Below, piece after piece: positions 35,699 through 44,725 of a stretch of DNA of 64,000 bases (the stretch's first letter is position 1; each line of letters opens with the position of its first letter). This DNA is from JANQOH01 sp965200095 (GTDB lineage Bacteria > Pseudomonadota > Alphaproteobacteria > UBA7887): assembly GCA_965200095.1 (NCBI GenBank), contig OZ241350.1:2728001-2792000 (forward strand). Direction: 5' to 3'. The notes under the pieces are model-generated. The model searched no databases. It saw nothing but the letters and a program-made list of their open reading frames with translations, and was not told the DNA's origin. The position numbers and the translations under genes are program-made.

Positions 35699-36198
35699 GG
35701 CTTCCCGGAAGCGCCGTTCGATTTCTCCCGCGCCCTTTCGCGGGAACGAGAGGAAGAAAGCGTAACGGAAGGGGAGAGCACACGAATTTATCGCCAGGAG
35801 ACCTCTGCATAACCGGTTTCGCTTGCGGCAGGATCGCGTTCCCGCGTTTACGACGCTCCCGAACCTGCCGTCGGATCATAACGATGCACGATGAAATTGC
35901 GAAAACCCGCCCTCTCTCCCTCTTTCCCGCGAAAGAGCGTGTGAAGAAATTGGACGCCTCTCACAAATAACGGCGGGGACGCCGAAGATTTGTCGCAGAG
36001 AAAGACAATAGCCTGCCGACAACACTTCGTCATTCCCGCGAAAGCGGGAATCCAGTCTTCCGTTTCCGCAGGAAAAACATCGGAGAGTCTTGCGCGTGCC
36101 GCCTCTGGATTCCCGCTTTCGAGCGTGTGAAGAAATTGGTAGCGCGCGGGATGTCGTTGTGATTCGATGGTTTTTGAGGTCAGGCGAAGGGGGTTTCG
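35699..36198. other. non-coding gap with repeat sequences
   Basis: No gene is supported. It holds a partial GACCTCTGCATAA start like repeat B (about 35800), a GCGAAAGAGCGTGTGAAGAA half-unit (about 35930), and repeat A copy 2 (36027-36141). Confidence 0.6.
36027..36141. repeat. repeat A copy 2 (partial)
   Basis: The left palindromic arm ATTCCCGCGAAAGCGGGAAT is kept at about 36032-36051. The right end GGATTCCCGCTTTCGAGCG at 36107 is a hybrid that continues into TGTGAAGAAATTG. That end is repeated in inverted form at 37755-37785, on the other side of the IS1182 transposase. Confidence 0.7.
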
Positions 36199-37494
36199 AT
36201 GTCGGATGGTAGCGGGGCGCGGTGTTTGCGTCCGAACCGCGATCAGCTGGAATGGCGGATGGTCGATCTGGACGGGCTGCTTCCGCCGGACCATCGGGCT
36301 CGTGTGGTTTGGAGTTTCGTGGAAGGTCTGGATCTGAGCGGTTTCTACGCACAGGTGGGTTCTCGCGCGTATGGGGCGGGTCGTTCCGCTGCGGACCCTG
36401 CGGTTTTGTTGGCGTTGTGGCTTTTCGCGACTCTGGAGGGGGTGGGTTCGGCGCGCCGCCTTGCGGAGCTGTGCGAGCGTGACATTTCGTATCGGTGGCT
36501 GTGCGGCGGCGTGAGCGTGCATTATCATGGTCTGAGCGATTTTCGGAGTGGGCATGGGGAACTTCCGGATGGTCTTTTGAGCGAGCAGGTTGCGGCGCTT
36601 GTGGCTTCGGGTCTGGTGGGTCTGGACGAGGTTGCGGTTGACGGCACGAAGGTTCGCGCGAGCGCGGGTTCGGGCTCGTTTCGGGGCGAGGGGGGCTTGT
36701 CGCGCTATGAGGCTGCGGCCCGGGTCCGGGTTGCGGCGCTAAAGTCGGAGTTGGAGAGCGACCCCGGGGCGGTGTCGCGTCGTCTTCGGGCAGCGCGGTC
36801 GCGGGCTGAGCGCGAGGTGGAGGCGAAGGTCGCGTCGGCCCGGTCGCAGCTTGCGGCGTTGCGTGCGGAGAAGGCGTCTCGGTCGCGGACCCACAAGCAG
36901 GCGGAGAAGGCGAAGCCGGCGCCGAAAGTGTCGACCACGGATGCGCCGGCGCGCCGGATGCGGTTTGCGGACGGGGGTGTGGGCGCGGGCTACAACCTGC
37001 AGTTTGCGGTGAGCGCCGACAGTCATGTCATCGTGGGGGTCCAGGAGACGAACCGTCGCAACGATGCGGGTCTGGCGGGCGCGATGGTCGAGCAGCTCGA
37101 GCGTCGCTATGGGCGTTGCCCGGATCGTTTGCCGGTGGATACGCGTTACGCTACCCGGTCGGAGCTGTTGGGCCTGGGGGAGAAGGGGGTCGAGGTCTAC
37201 ATGCCGCCGCCGGCGGAGAAGGCGGATGCGAAGGTGGAGAGTGTGCGGCGTCGCGCGCGGCGGCGGTCTTGCGAACCGGCCTTGTTGCAGGCGTGGCGCG
37301 GGCGCATGGCGAGCGATGCGGGGCGGGCGGTGTATCGTCGCCGCTTGCGGGTCGAGGCGGTGAACGGGGTTGTCGAGAGACGGGGATTGGGCCGGCTTTT
37401 GCTTCGCGGGCTTGCGAAGGTGCGTGCGGTGGCGTTGCTGCACGCTGTGGCGCATAACTTGTGGCGCGGCCATCGGCTCGCCTGTGCGGCCTGA
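36199..37494 (+). CDS. IS1182-family transposase
   Basis: The 431-residue protein shows the N-terminal DQLEWRMVDLDGLLPPDHRA and LLALWLFATLEGVGSAR segments of IS1182/IS5-like DDE transposases. The catalytic centre is represented by VDGTKVRASAG, LPVDTRYAT and VEAVNGVVERRGLGRL. A charged coiled stretch (about 170-235) sits between the first two parts. The frame is complete, so the element may be active. I could not define terminal repeats by eye; inverted repeat A pieces flank it at 36107-36138 and 37755-37785. Confidence 0.88.
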   Translation: MSDGSGARCLRPNRDQLEWRMVDLDGLLPPDHRARVVWSFVEGLDLSGFYAQVGSRAYGAGRSAADPAVLLALWLFATLEGVGSARRLAELCERDISYRWLCGGVSVHYHGLSDFRSGHGELPDGLLSEQVAALVASGLVGLDEVAVDGTKVRASAGSGSFRGEGGLSRYEAAARVRVAALKSELESDPGAVSRRLRAARSRAEREVEAKVASARSQLAALRAEKASRSRTHKQAEKAKPAPKVSTTDAPARRMRFADGGVGAGYNLQFAVSADSHVIVGVQETNRRNDAGLAGAMVEQLERRYGRCPDRLPVDTRYATRSELLGLGEKGVEVYMPPPAEKADAKVESVRRRARRRSCEPALLQAWRGRMASDAGRAVYRRRLRVEAVNGVVERRGLGRLLLRGLAKVRAVALLHAVAHNLWRGHRLACAA

Positions 37495-37943
37495 CAGGCG
37501 CCGCCCCTTGCGGGGTCCTGCGCCGGAAGGGGTTTTGAATCGGGCCGGCGCAAGCCCCTCTTCCGATGTCCGGGGCGGACTGCCCCTGCGAGACGGCCCC
37601 GCCGGACTGGGAAATATCGCTCCGGGGGAATTTTTCCTCAATACCCTTCCGCCTGCATGACGAGGAAGGTTCGCCCGATTTGTGTTATGGGGGAATCCTG
37701 TCTTTTTACGCCGCCGATCCCCCGGCGCGCCAACCGTCATAATGCAACAGACGGAATTTCTTCACATGATCGAAAGCGGGAATCCGGAGGCGGCCGTCCG
37801 CAATATCGACCCGGTGTTCTTACGGAACCGCCGCAACGGATTCCCGCTTTCGCGGGAATGACGAAGAGTGGTAGGGCCTTTCAATTTCTTCACACGCTCT
37901 TTCGCGGGAATGACGAGTACTTGAGTGTCCGTTTCGGACCAGG
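37495..37943. other. non-coding gap with repeat sequences
   Basis: The stretch behind the IS1182 gene holds no supported gene. Repeat A copy 3 fills 37755-37922. The remaining 37495-37754 shows no recognisable feature. Confidence 0.55.
37755..37922. repeat. repeat A copy 3 with flanking half-units
   Basis: The core (about 37772-37860) matches copy 1 closely, including GTCCGCAATATCGACCCGG and CTTACGGAACC. It is followed at about 37882 by an inverted half-unit CAATTTCTTCACACGCTCTT, as also seen near 35930 and 12280. Confidence 0.75.
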
Positions 37944-38515
37944 TTATTGTTTTTTCTGGCGTGTCAGCCTTCGCAGCAGGATTTGGATGCTTCCGATAAA
38001 GAGCCATGTCCGGGCCGTGGCGACAGTCGCGCCATCGCGGTCCCGGATGTCGGCGGGATGGACCGGGGCCGCGACGAGCAACCCGCCGGTGTCGGTGACG
38101 ATATGCCGCTTGCGGCCCTTGACCTTCTTGCCGGCGTCGAAGCCGCGCGGACCGCCGCTCTCCGTCGTCTTTGCCGATTGGCTGTCGACGATGCCGGCCG
38201 ACGGGCCGGTCGCCCGTCCCCCGGACATGCGCGACGCCATCGCCAGGCGATGGTGATCGACACCCATAAGCCGCTATCGCGCCACGCCGCGAAATACCGA
38301 TACACCGTCCGCCATGGCGGAAAGCCCTTCGGCAACATGCGCCACGGGCAACCGCACCGCAGGACGGACAAGATCGCGTTCGCGACCTCGCGCAGGTCGG
38401 TCCGACGCCGCCGCCCGAGCGGTTTGCTCGGCGGCATGGCGGGCGCGACCGGGCGCCATTCGGCGTCGTCCAGGTCGCTTGCATAGCAGGGCGATTCAAT
38501 GAAGCGATGGGCCAT
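37944..38515 (-). pseudogene. IS5-family transposase, frameshifted and truncated
   Basis: The first part starts MAHRFIESPCYASDLDDAEW at 38515 and continues with CPWRMLPKGFPPWRTVYRYF. After a frameshift near 38270 the second part reads GIVDSQSAKTTESGGPRGFD and GRKRHIVTDTGG, with the catalytic Asp region. The C-terminal third with the last acidic residue is missing. Both frames overlap, so a programmed shift cannot be excluded, but the truncation makes it dead. Confidence 0.82.
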
Positions 38516-38581
38516 AGGGGGTGACAGGATTTTCGGGACGATATACAAGGTGTTGTGGGTTTGGTTTCGAGGGTGTCCAGG

Positions 38582-39673
38582 ATGTCGGCTTCCGAGGGTT
38601 CGGGCGAGAGTTTGTGGGATGTTTTGGGCGAGATACCGGATCGCCGCGGGGCGAAGGGGCGTCGGTATTCGTTGCGTTCGGTTCTGGTTCTGACGCTTGC
38701 GGCGATGCTTTCGGGGGCCAACGACCTGCGCGCGGTGTATCGCTGGGGCCGTCGCTTGCCGGAGGATGCGTTGTCGGCGCTGGGTCTGTCGGATGCTCCG
38801 CGCCATGCGACGTATCGCTATTTTTTCAAGGCGCTGGATGTGGAGGCGGCGGAGCGTGTGCTGGGGTCGTGGGCTTGCGGCTGCGATGCTCCGGGTCATG
38901 TTGCTCTGGACGGCAAGCGCCTGCGGGGCAGCGCGCCGGCGGGTCACGACGGGCGCAAGGGGGTTCATCTTGTGTCGGCGTTTGCCGGTCGTCCGGGGCT
39001 GTGATTGGGCAGTTGCGGGTTGCGCCGGAGGGCAACGAAGCGGCGGCGGCTCTGGCGTTGCTCAAGCGTCTGCCTCTCAAGGGCGCGGTTGTGACCGGCG
39101 ATGCGGCGTTTTGCCGGCGCGCCCTGTGCGAGGCGATCCGCGACGGGGGCGGCGACTATTTGTTCGCCGTCAAGGCGAACCGGCCGGGTTCGATGTCCGA
39201 CATCGCCGTTTCCTTCGGCGATGCTTTTCCCCCCTGAGCTGAACGCGGCGCTGGGCGGCGCTTCGCCGCAGGCCCTCCTGGCGGCCCCGCCGCCCGACGT
39301 CGAGTATGCCGAGACCGTGGAGAAGGGCCATGGTCGCATCGAGCGGACCCGCGAGCGCGCCGGCAAGACCTCCCGCGCGGTTTCCTGGGCGGTGACGAGC
39401 TTGCCCCGGGCCCGCGCCGGCCCGGAAGAGCTGCTCGCTCTCGTCCGCGAGCACTGGGGCGTCGAAAACCGGCTCCACTATCGCCGCGATGTCGCCTTGC
39501 GCGAAGACGCCAGCCGTGTCCGCGCCGGCAACGCGCCGCAGGCGCTGGCGGCGTTGCGGAACGCCATGCTGCGGCTCGTGCATTCCCTGCCGGGTTCCCT
39601 TGCCGCCATCCGCGAAGCCTTCGCGGAAGACCGTCCCCACGCCATCGCTACCACAAAACACGGGGTTCTTTGA
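38582..39673 (+). pseudogene. ISAs1-family transposase broken by two frameshifts
   Basis: Three consecutive pieces in frames 2-1-2 rebuild one ISAs1/H-repeat transposase. They are GEIPDRRGAKGRRYSLRSVL...HVALDGKRLRGS up to about 39000, then GQLRVAPEGNEAAAALALLK...GDAAFCRR...VKANRPG up to 39237, then VEKGHGRIERTRERA...WGVENRLHYRRDVALREDAS to the end. Each shift is supported by the continuous family order of motifs. It lies 80 bases before the DASS transporter gene. Confidence 0.85.
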
Positions 39674-39753
39674 ATTGCCCTGGGCGCCGAACCGCAACGG
39701 TTCCGTTCCGGCGCGTGCGCCGTTATGGTCGCGCGCGGATTGCAGGGGGTTTC

Positions 39754-41280
39754 ATGGACGATACCGCGCGCGACGACGCGGCCTGGACCGTCAAGCGCCG
39801 CGTCGGGCTGTGGCTCGGCGCCGGCGTGTTCGTCCTGATCGAGGCGCTGCCGGCGCCCGAAGGGATGCCGGCCGCCGCCTGGCATTGCGCCGCGGTGGCG
39901 CTGCTCATCGCCGTCTGGTGGGTCAGCGAGGCGATCCCGCTTTCGGCCACCGCGCTGCTCCCGGCGGCGCTGTTCCCGGTGCTGGGAGTGCTGTCCGTCG
40001 CCGACGCCGCGGCGCCCTATGCGCACCGCGTGGTGCTGCTGCTTCTCGGCGGGTTCGTCATCGCGCTGGCGATGCAGCGCTGGGGGCTGCACCGGCGCAT
40101 CGCGCTGCTCATCGTGGCGCAGGTGGGCAGCCGGCCCGAAAACATCGTCGGCGGGTTCATGCTCGCCTGCGGGCTGGTGAGCATGTGGGTGTTCAACACC
40201 ACCACCACGATCATGATGCTGCCCATCGCGCTGTCGGTCATCGACCTGTTGCGCAGCGACGACGCGGCGCCCGAACACGAGACCGCGCGGCGCAACTTCG
40301 CGACCGCGCTGATGATCGGCGTGGCCTACGCCGCCACCATCGGCGGCAGCGGCACCCTCATCGGCACGGCGCCGAACGCCGTCCTCGCCGGCTTCATGCA
40401 GGAAACCTACGGGGTGGAGATCGGCTTCGCGCAGTGGATGACGGTGGGCGTCCCGATGGTCGCGCTCATGCTGCCGGGGGCGTGGCTGGCGCTCACCCGC
40501 ATCGCCTTTCCCATGCGGATGCCGGCGGTCTCGGGCCACGGCGCGCTGATCCGCGAACGGCTCGCCGCCCTGGGACCGATGTCGCGCGGCGAGCGCATCG
40601 TCGCCGCGACGGTCGCCGTCGCGGCGCTCCTCTGGGTGTTCCGCCCGTTTATCGACGACGCCCTGCCCGGCATCGCCCTGAACGACACGAGCATCGGCCT
40701 GGCGGTCGCGGTGGCGCTGTTCGTCATTCCGGTGGCGCCGCGCAAGGGCGTGTTCGCGATGAGCGGCGAATGGGCGACGAAGATCCCCTGGGGCGTGATC
40801 GTGCTGTTCGGCGGCGGCCTGTCGCTGGCGGCGGGGATCAAGGGGTCGGGCCTCGCCGCCTGGATCGGCGACGCGACCGGCGGCGTCGCGGCGCTGCCGA
40901 CGCTCGCGGTGGTCCTCGCCATCGTGACGCTGATCGTCTTCCTCACCGAACTGACGAGCAACACCGCCACCACCTCGACCTTCCTGCCGATCGTCGCGGG
41001 CATCGCCGTAGGCATCGGCGAAAACCCCTTCCTGCTGGTGTTCCCGCTGGTGCTCGCCGCCAATTGCGCCTTCATGATGCCGGTGGCGACGCCGCCCAAT
41101 GCGGTGGTGTTCGCGAGCGGGCACATCACCGTCGGACAGATGATCCGCGGCGGCATATGGGTGAACCTCATCGGCATCGCGGCGGCGACGCTCATCGCCT
41201 ACACAGCGGTCGGCCTCGCCTTCGGCGTCGAGCCCGGCGTGCTGCCGGAATGGGCGACGCCCCGGGCGCCGGATGGATAG
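39754..41280 (+). CDS. sodium/anion symporter of the DASS (SLC13) family
   Basis: The 508-residue inner-membrane protein is expected to import dicarboxylates or sulfate with sodium. It has about eleven hydrophobic segments and the two family motif regions: FNTTTTIMMLPIALS (about residues 150-165) and LTSNTATTSTFLPI (about 400-415), followed by PVATPPNAVVFASG. The ATG at 39754 with GGGGG upstream is preferred to 39670. The gene ends eight bases inside the next gene, a hydrolase, suggesting one operon for uptake and catabolism. Confidence 0.88.
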   Translation: MDDTARDDAAWTVKRRVGLWLGAGVFVLIEALPAPEGMPAAAWHCAAVALLIAVWWVSEAIPLSATALLPAALFPVLGVLSVADAAAPYAHRVVLLLLGGFVIALAMQRWGLHRRIALLIVAQVGSRPENIVGGFMLACGLVSMWVFNTTTTIMMLPIALSVIDLLRSDDAAPEHETARRNFATALMIGVAYAATIGGSGTLIGTAPNAVLAGFMQETYGVEIGFAQWMTVGVPMVALMLPGAWLALTRIAFPMRMPAVSGHGALIRERLAALGPMSRGERIVAATVAVAALLWVFRPFIDDALPGIALNDTSIGLAVAVALFVIPVAPRKGVFAMSGEWATKIPWGVIVLFGGGLSLAAGIKGSGLAAWIGDATGGVAALPTLAVVLAIVTLIVFLTELTSNTATTSTFLPIVAGIAVGIGENPFLLVFPLVLAANCAFMMPVATPPNAVVFASGHITVGQMIRGGIWVNLIGIAAATLIAYTAVGLAFGVEPGVLPEWATPRAPDG

Positions 41281-42133
41281 CGCCCCGGACATGGACATCG
41301 AACACCGTTTCGCGCCGCTTTCCGGCGTCACCCTGCATTACGTCACGGCGGGCGCGGGGGAGCCGGTGGTGCTGCTGCACGGCTTCCCGCAGACCTGGGC
41401 CGCATGGCGGCGGGTCATCCCCGCCCTGGCGGCGCGGTATCGGGTCGTGGCGCCGGACCTGCGCGGCCTCGGCGCGTCGTCGCGGCCCGCCGGCGGCTAC
41501 CGCAAGAGCCGCGTCGCCGAAGACGTCTGGGAGCTCGCGAACGGCGTCCTCGGCTACGACCGGTTCATGGTCGCGGGCCACGACTGGGGCGGGCCGGTGG
41601 CGTTCGCGCTCGCCGCCGCGCATCGCGACGCGGTGCGCAAGCTCGCAATCCTCGATGCGACGATCCCCGGCGACGGGACCGACCTGTTCTCCACCTCGCA
41701 GGGGCGCTGGCATCACGGCTTCCATCGCACGCTCGACCTCCCGGAGGCGTTGCTCGCGGGGCGCGAGCGCATCTATGTGACGTGGTTTCTCAGGGCGTTC
41801 GCCGCGCATCCGGGCGCCGTCGACGACGCTACGGCGGAGGAATATGCGCGCGCCTATGCGCAGCCCGGCGCCATGCGCGCGGCCCTCGCCTATTACCGCG
41901 CCATCCCGCGCGACATCGCCGAGAACGAGCGCGCCGTCGCCGCCGGCAAGCTCGAAATGCCGGTGCTCGCCCTGGGCGGCGGGGAGAGTTTCGGGCGACG
42001 GGAACTGGCGCTCGAATCGCTGCGCCGGGTGGCGAACGACGTGCGCGGGGGCGTCGTCGCCGGCTGCGGCCATTTCATCCCCGAAGAGAAGCCCGAAACG
42101 CTCGCCGCGCAGTTGCTCGCCTTCTTCGGCTGA
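41273..42133 (+). CDS. alpha/beta hydrolase (epoxide hydrolase / haloacid dehalogenase-like)
   Basis: The 286-residue enzyme has the oxyanion segment HGFPQTWAAW, the nucleophile Asp in GHDWGGPVA (an Asp nucleophile as in epoxide hydrolases and haloacetate dehalogenases), and the catalytic His in GCGHFIPEEKP. The substrate cannot be told. It overlaps the transporter gene by eight bases and precedes an acyl-CoA ligase gene by 105 bases. Confidence 0.88.
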   Translation: MDSAPDMDIEHRFAPLSGVTLHYVTAGAGEPVVLLHGFPQTWAAWRRVIPALAARYRVVAPDLRGLGASSRPAGGYRKSRVAEDVWELANGVLGYDRFMVAGHDWGGPVAFALAAAHRDAVRKLAILDATIPGDGTDLFSTSQGRWHHGFHRTLDLPEALLAGRERIYVTWFLRAFAAHPGAVDDATAEEYARAYAQPGAMRAALAYYRAIPRDIAENERAVAAGKLEMPVLALGGGESFGRRELALESLRRVANDVRGGVVAGCGHFIPEEKPETLAAQLLAFFG

Positions 42134-42238
42134 CGCGGCGGGTCGGCTTCGGCCGTTCCCGGGATCGCCGCTGGCGGGGGCGCCGCGGACAGGGCATGGT
42201 AGGGCGCGAGGACGGGAGACGACGGAAGGAGGCCGCGC

Positions 42239-43804
42239 ATGTATGTGACCCAGGGGCTGAAGCGCGCCGCCCAGGTTCGCGGCGACACGGTCGCGACCTG
42301 CGACGGCGACCGGGCGCGCACCTGGCGCGAATGCGCGCAACGGGTCGCCCGTCTGGCGGCGGCGTTGCGCGGTTTCGGCGTCGTCGACGGCGAGCGCGCC
42401 GCCATCCTGGCGCTGAACGGCGACCGCTATTACGAGGCGATCTACGGGACCGCCTGGGCGGGCGGGGTCTTCGTCCCGGTCAACACGCGCCTGGCGCCGG
42501 CGGAGATCGCCTATTGGGTGAGCGACAGCGAGTCGCGGGTGCTGTTCTGCGACGACGCCTTTGCGCCGGCGGCGCGCCGGCTGAAGGACGAGGGCGCGAT
42601 CCCCTCGGTGGAGCGGATCGTGTGGATGGGGACGGGAAACCCGCCCGACGGCGCGGTCTCGCACGACGCCATGATCGACGCCGCCGACCCGGCGGAGGAC
42701 GCCGGGCGCGGTTACGACGATCTGGCGGGCCTGTTCTACACCGGCGGCACGACGGGGCGCTCGAAAGGAGTCATGCTCAGCCATCGCAACCTGGTGTTCA
42801 ACGCCTTCAACACCTTTTCGGCGTTCCGCATCGATGTCGACGCGCGCTGGCTGCACGCCGCGCCGATGTTCCATATCGCCGACTGCGCCGCCGTCTTCGG
42901 CATCACCCAGACCGCCGGCAGCCACTACTTCATCCCCGCCTTCGACCCGGTGGCGGTCATGCGGGCCACCGAGCGCTATCGCGTCACCGACCAGCTGCTG
43001 GTGCCGACGATGTGCAATATGCTGGTGAACCACCCCGACATCGGGAAATACGACCTGTCCAGCCTGCGTCACGTGGTCTATGGCGCGTCGCCGATGCCCG
43101 ACGCGGTGATCCTGAAGGCGATGGAGGCGCTGCCGGACTGTTCCTTCAGCCACGCCTACGGACAGACCGAATGCGCGCCGCTGGTTACCGCCTGCGGCCC
43201 CGAATATCACGTGATGGACGGCCCCCACGCGCACCGCTACCGCTCGGTCGGCCAGGCGGTCCCGGGGGTGGAGATCAAGGTCGTCGACAAGAACGGCGCC
43301 GAGGCGCCGCGGGGCGAGGTGGGCGAGATCGCGGTGCGCGGCGCCAACGTCATGATGGGCTACTGGCGCCGGCCCGACTTGACGGAAGAAGCGCTGCGCG
43401 ACGGCTGGATGCACACCGGCGACGGCGGGACGATGACCGAAGACGGGTTCGTCTATGTCGTCGACCGGATGAAGGACATGATCATTTCCGGCGGCGAGAA
43501 CGTCTATTCCGCCGAGGTGGAGAACGCGGTGCACGAGCACCCCGCGGTGGCCGAATGCGCGGCGATCGGCGTGCCGGACGAGAAATGGGGCGAGCGCGTG
43601 CACGCCGTGGTGCGGCTGAAGGACGGCGAGACGCTCGACGGCGAGGCGGTCATGGCGCATTGCCGCGAGCGCATCGCCGGCTTCAAATGCCCGCGCAGCG
43701 TCGAGTTCCGCACCGAACCCATGCCGCTTTCGGGCGCCGGCAAGATTTTGAAGACCGAGCTCCGCAAGCCCTGGTGGAGCGGACGCGACAAGCAGGTGAA
43801 TTAG
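42239..43804 (+). CDS. AMP-forming acyl-CoA synthetase
   Basis: The 521-residue ligase activates a carboxylic acid to its CoA thioester through an acyl-adenylate. Signatures are YTGGTTGRSKGVMLSHRN (P-loop-like), HAYGQTECAPL, DGWMHTGDGG, DMIISGGENVYSAEVENAV and the C-terminal catalytic Lys in GKILKTELRKPW. The acid is unknown; medium-chain or aryl acids are usual for this branch. A GGAAGGAGG ribosome-binding site precedes the ATG. Confidence 0.9.
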   Translation: MYVTQGLKRAAQVRGDTVATCDGDRARTWRECAQRVARLAAALRGFGVVDGERAAILALNGDRYYEAIYGTAWAGGVFVPVNTRLAPAEIAYWVSDSESRVLFCDDAFAPAARRLKDEGAIPSVERIVWMGTGNPPDGAVSHDAMIDAADPAEDAGRGYDDLAGLFYTGGTTGRSKGVMLSHRNLVFNAFNTFSAFRIDVDARWLHAAPMFHIADCAAVFGITQTAGSHYFIPAFDPVAVMRATERYRVTDQLLVPTMCNMLVNHPDIGKYDLSSLRHVVYGASPMPDAVILKAMEALPDCSFSHAYGQTECAPLVTACGPEYHVMDGPHAHRYRSVGQAVPGVEIKVVDKNGAEAPRGEVGEIAVRGANVMMGYWRRPDLTEEALRDGWMHTGDGGTMTEDGFVYVVDRMKDMIISGGENVYSAEVENAVHEHPAVAECAAIGVPDEKWGERVHAVVRLKDGETLDGEAVMAHCRERIAGFKCPRSVEFRTEPMPLSGAGKILKTELRKPWWSGRDKQVN

Positions 43805-43856
43805 AGGCGGAGCGGAGCGGTTTGTCAGCGGGCGTCCTGTCGGCTATAGCCGTCGC

Positions 43857-44696
43857 ATGATCGCGCGCACCTGGTTCGAAGGCGAATGGCGCGACGGCGC
43901 GCCGCCGGTGCAGGGCGCGCTGACGCAATCGTTCATGCACGGCACCACCGTGTTCGACGGCGCGCGCGCCTTCGCGCGCCGGGCGCCGGACCTCGACCGT
44001 CACATGGCGCGGCTTCTGCAATCGGCCGCCGCCATGGGGCTGGATACCGACCTCGACGAGAAGACGCTGACCGACCTGGCGATAGAGGGAATCCGGCTGT
44101 TCCCGCCCGCGGCGGAGCTTTACGTCCGCCCGGCGATGTGGGCGGAGGACGGGTTTCTGACGCCGGAGGGCCGGGCGCGTTTCGCGCTCACCCTTTTCGA
44201 GGCGCCGATGCCCGACCCGTCGGGCCTGAGCGTGTGCCTGTCGCCGTTCCGGCGCCCGGACCCCGACATGGCGCCGACGCTGGCCAAGGCGTCCTGCCTC
44301 TATCCCAACACGGCGCTCGCCCTGAAGGACGCCGCGGCGCGCGGCTTCGACAACGCGATAATGCGCGACGGCGCAGGGAACGTAGTGGAGTTCGGCACGT
44401 CGAACCTGTGGCTGGGGAAGGACGGCGCCGCGGTCACGCCGGAGCCCAACGACACCTTCCTCGCCGGCGTCACCCGCCGGCGGGCGATGGCGCTGTTGCG
44501 CGAGGCCGGGGTCGAGGTGCGCGAAACCCGCGTGACGTGGGACGATGTCCTCGGCGCCGACGAAGTGTTCTCCACCGGCAATCTGGGCAAGGTCCTGCCG
44601 ATCGCGCGCGTCGAGGACCGGGATTTCCAGCCCGGCCCGATATTCGCGCTCGCGCGCGAGTCCTATTTCGCCTGGGCCGCCGGCCAGACCGTCTGA
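43857..44696 (+). CDS. class IV (branched-chain type) aminotransferase
   Basis: The 279-residue pyridoxal-phosphate enzyme shows HGTTVFDGARAF near the N-terminus, the YVRPAMW segment, the PLP Lys region LAKASCLYPN and GTSNLWLGKDG. These place it with branched-chain and D-amino acid aminotransferases. Length is somewhat short of typical IlvE (about 300). It starts 52 bases after the ligase gene and sits upstream of the enolase-superfamily gene, so an amino-acid-derived substrate is plausible. Confidence 0.85.
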   Translation: MIARTWFEGEWRDGAPPVQGALTQSFMHGTTVFDGARAFARRAPDLDRHMARLLQSAAAMGLDTDLDEKTLTDLAIEGIRLFPPAAELYVRPAMWAEDGFLTPEGRARFALTLFEAPMPDPSGLSVCLSPFRRPDPDMAPTLAKASCLYPNTALALKDAAARGFDNAIMRDGAGNVVEFGTSNLWLGKDGAAVTPEPNDTFLAGVTRRRAMALLREAGVEVRETRVTWDDVLGADEVFSTGNLGKVLPIARVEDRDFQPGPIFALARESYFAWAAGQTV

Positions 44697-44725
44697 GCGA
44701 CCCCGAACCCCCGGAGACACCGGCC

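Noticed and set aside
37495..37540. Hairpin CCCCTTGCGGGG as a terminator behind the IS1182 gene
   Set aside because: The stem is short and no T-run follows, so I cannot support a terminator call.
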